From: JAEXOD01 sp937930275
GTDB taxonomy: Bacteria > Bacteroidota > Ignavibacteria > Ignavibacteriales > Melioribacteraceae
DNA: 6,352 nucleotides
Assembly: GCA_036733965.1 (NCBI GenBank)
Contig: DAIMZL010000125.1
Coordinates: 1 to 6,352 of the forward strand
Direction: 5' to 3'
Made by a program: the position numbers and the translations under genes. Position 1 is the first letter of the stretch; each line of letters begins with the position of its first letter. Below the pieces are notes generated by a model. It made no database searches. It was not told the DNA's origin and saw only the letters and a list, made by a program, of their open reading frames with translations. Shown here in pieces: positions 6,063 to 6,352 of this stretch.

Positions 6063-6068
6063 CTCCTT
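6063..6068 (-). promoter_or_regulatory. Strong ribosome binding site deciding a TTG start (pdaD)
   Basis: On the minus strand AAGGAG is followed by TAAAAA (six bases) and then TTG at 6056-6054. This near-ideal Shine-Dalgarno match and spacing fixes the start at TTG. The resulting N-terminus (MYVPSKIFFTKG) agrees with the family, where the conserved FFTKG block lies close to the start. Confidence 0.85.
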
Positions 6069-6088
6069 GATTAAATTAAAACAAATTG

Positions 6089-6117
6089 TGAAAGTAGTTA
6101 ATTTTTTAACTTTCAAA
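6089..6117 (-). promoter_or_regulatory. Candidate promoter and bulged hairpin upstream of pdaD
   Basis: On the minus strand TTTG (6117-6114) and TACTTTCA (6096-6089) are separated by 17 bases. This loosely resembles the Bacteroidota -33 TTTG and -7 TAnnTTTG promoter, with mismatches in the -7 element and a shorter spacer. The same bases form an imperfect hairpin: GAAA/TTTC (6090-6093, 6111-6114) and GTTAA/TTAAC (6097-6101, 6106-6110) around TTTT, with a 3-base bulge on one side. Either reading is weak. Confidence 0.3.
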
Positions 6118-6352
6118 CATAAATTAATTTTTATTTTTTTACAAGTTAATTTTCGATACACAAATAAAGTTAAACATCAAATTACTTATTTATAAATAAA
6201 ATAAATAATCTACAACATAATTCTTTAGTATTTTGCAAATACACTTGATTTTTTAATTTGTTGAAAAGCTAAAACAATCCCCAAACGGGAATAATTAAAA
6301 ATAGCGGGGAATAAAAAATTTAATAAAACAATACAGTTATAAACCTATGCCT
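6118..6352. other. Gene-free AT-rich region to the right edge
   Basis: Together with the pdaD leader this makes about 296 bases with no supportable gene. It holds A/T runs, a second copy of the ten-base word AGTTAATTTT (6144-6153; first copy 6096-6105), and a small GC-rich island at 6278-6310. In that island TCCCC (6278-6282) can pair with either CGGGA (6286-6290) or GGGGA (6306-6310). An ATG at 6347-6349 near the edge has no convincing ribosome binding site, so a gene starting there cannot be judged. No tRNA or rRNA pattern is seen. Confidence 0.6.

Noticed and set aside
6347..6352. Start of a new plus-strand gene at the ATG near the right edge
   Set aside because: Only two codons are visible and no ribosome binding site precedes them.

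Overview
The window is AT-rich and looks like a chromosomal segment from a bacterium of the Bacteroidota/Chlorobiota (FCB) superphylum, most likely near Ignavibacteria or Chlorobi. The protein set points there: a PorV/PorQ-type outer-membrane protein, a pyruvoyl-dependent arginine decarboxylase and a long iPGM. Several genes have clear Shine-Dalgarno sequences (AAGGAG, GAGG, AAAGG), which argues against typical Bacteroidia, where such sites are depleted. The taxonomic call is inference; there is no rRNA or marker gene here. Seven genes are supported. I see no mobile element, CRISPR array, tRNA or rRNA.

Positions 11-1967, minus strand: three genes read TPM-domain protein, then a Tat-exported NAPE-PLD/UlaG-like metallo-beta-lactamase-fold hydrolase, then a secreted Blc-like lipocalin. 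The gaps are 38 bp and then a 4-bp ATGA overlap, so this is probably one operon. Hydrolase and lipocalin should act in the same compartment outside the cytoplasmic membrane. A lipid-processing enzyme coupled to a lipid-binding carrier is the most attractive hypothesis in the window.

Positions 1968-2138: a divergent, very AT-rich regulatory gap with two related near-palindromes.

Positions 2139-5457, plus strand: gpmI, a plant/trypanosomatid-like phosphoglycerate mutase of glycolysis, then after 95 bp a PorV/PorQ-family outer-membrane barrel, then 5 bp later a small lipoprotein of unknown function. A GC-rich, perfect 10-bp hairpin lies inside the lipoprotein gene at its lipobox codons and could set its expression relative to the barrel gene.

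Positions 5458-6352: a shared hairpin terminator separates the convergent lipoprotein gene and pdaD. The minus-strand pdaD encodes the self-cleaving arginine decarboxylase that makes agmatine for polyamine synthesis and starts at TTG behind an excellent Shine-Dalgarno sequence. The last ~296 bases are gene-free, AT-rich upstream DNA with a bulged hairpin, short repeats and a small GC-rich island near the right edge. Most of the window is ordinary housekeeping and envelope content; no clearly new defence or mobile system is visible.
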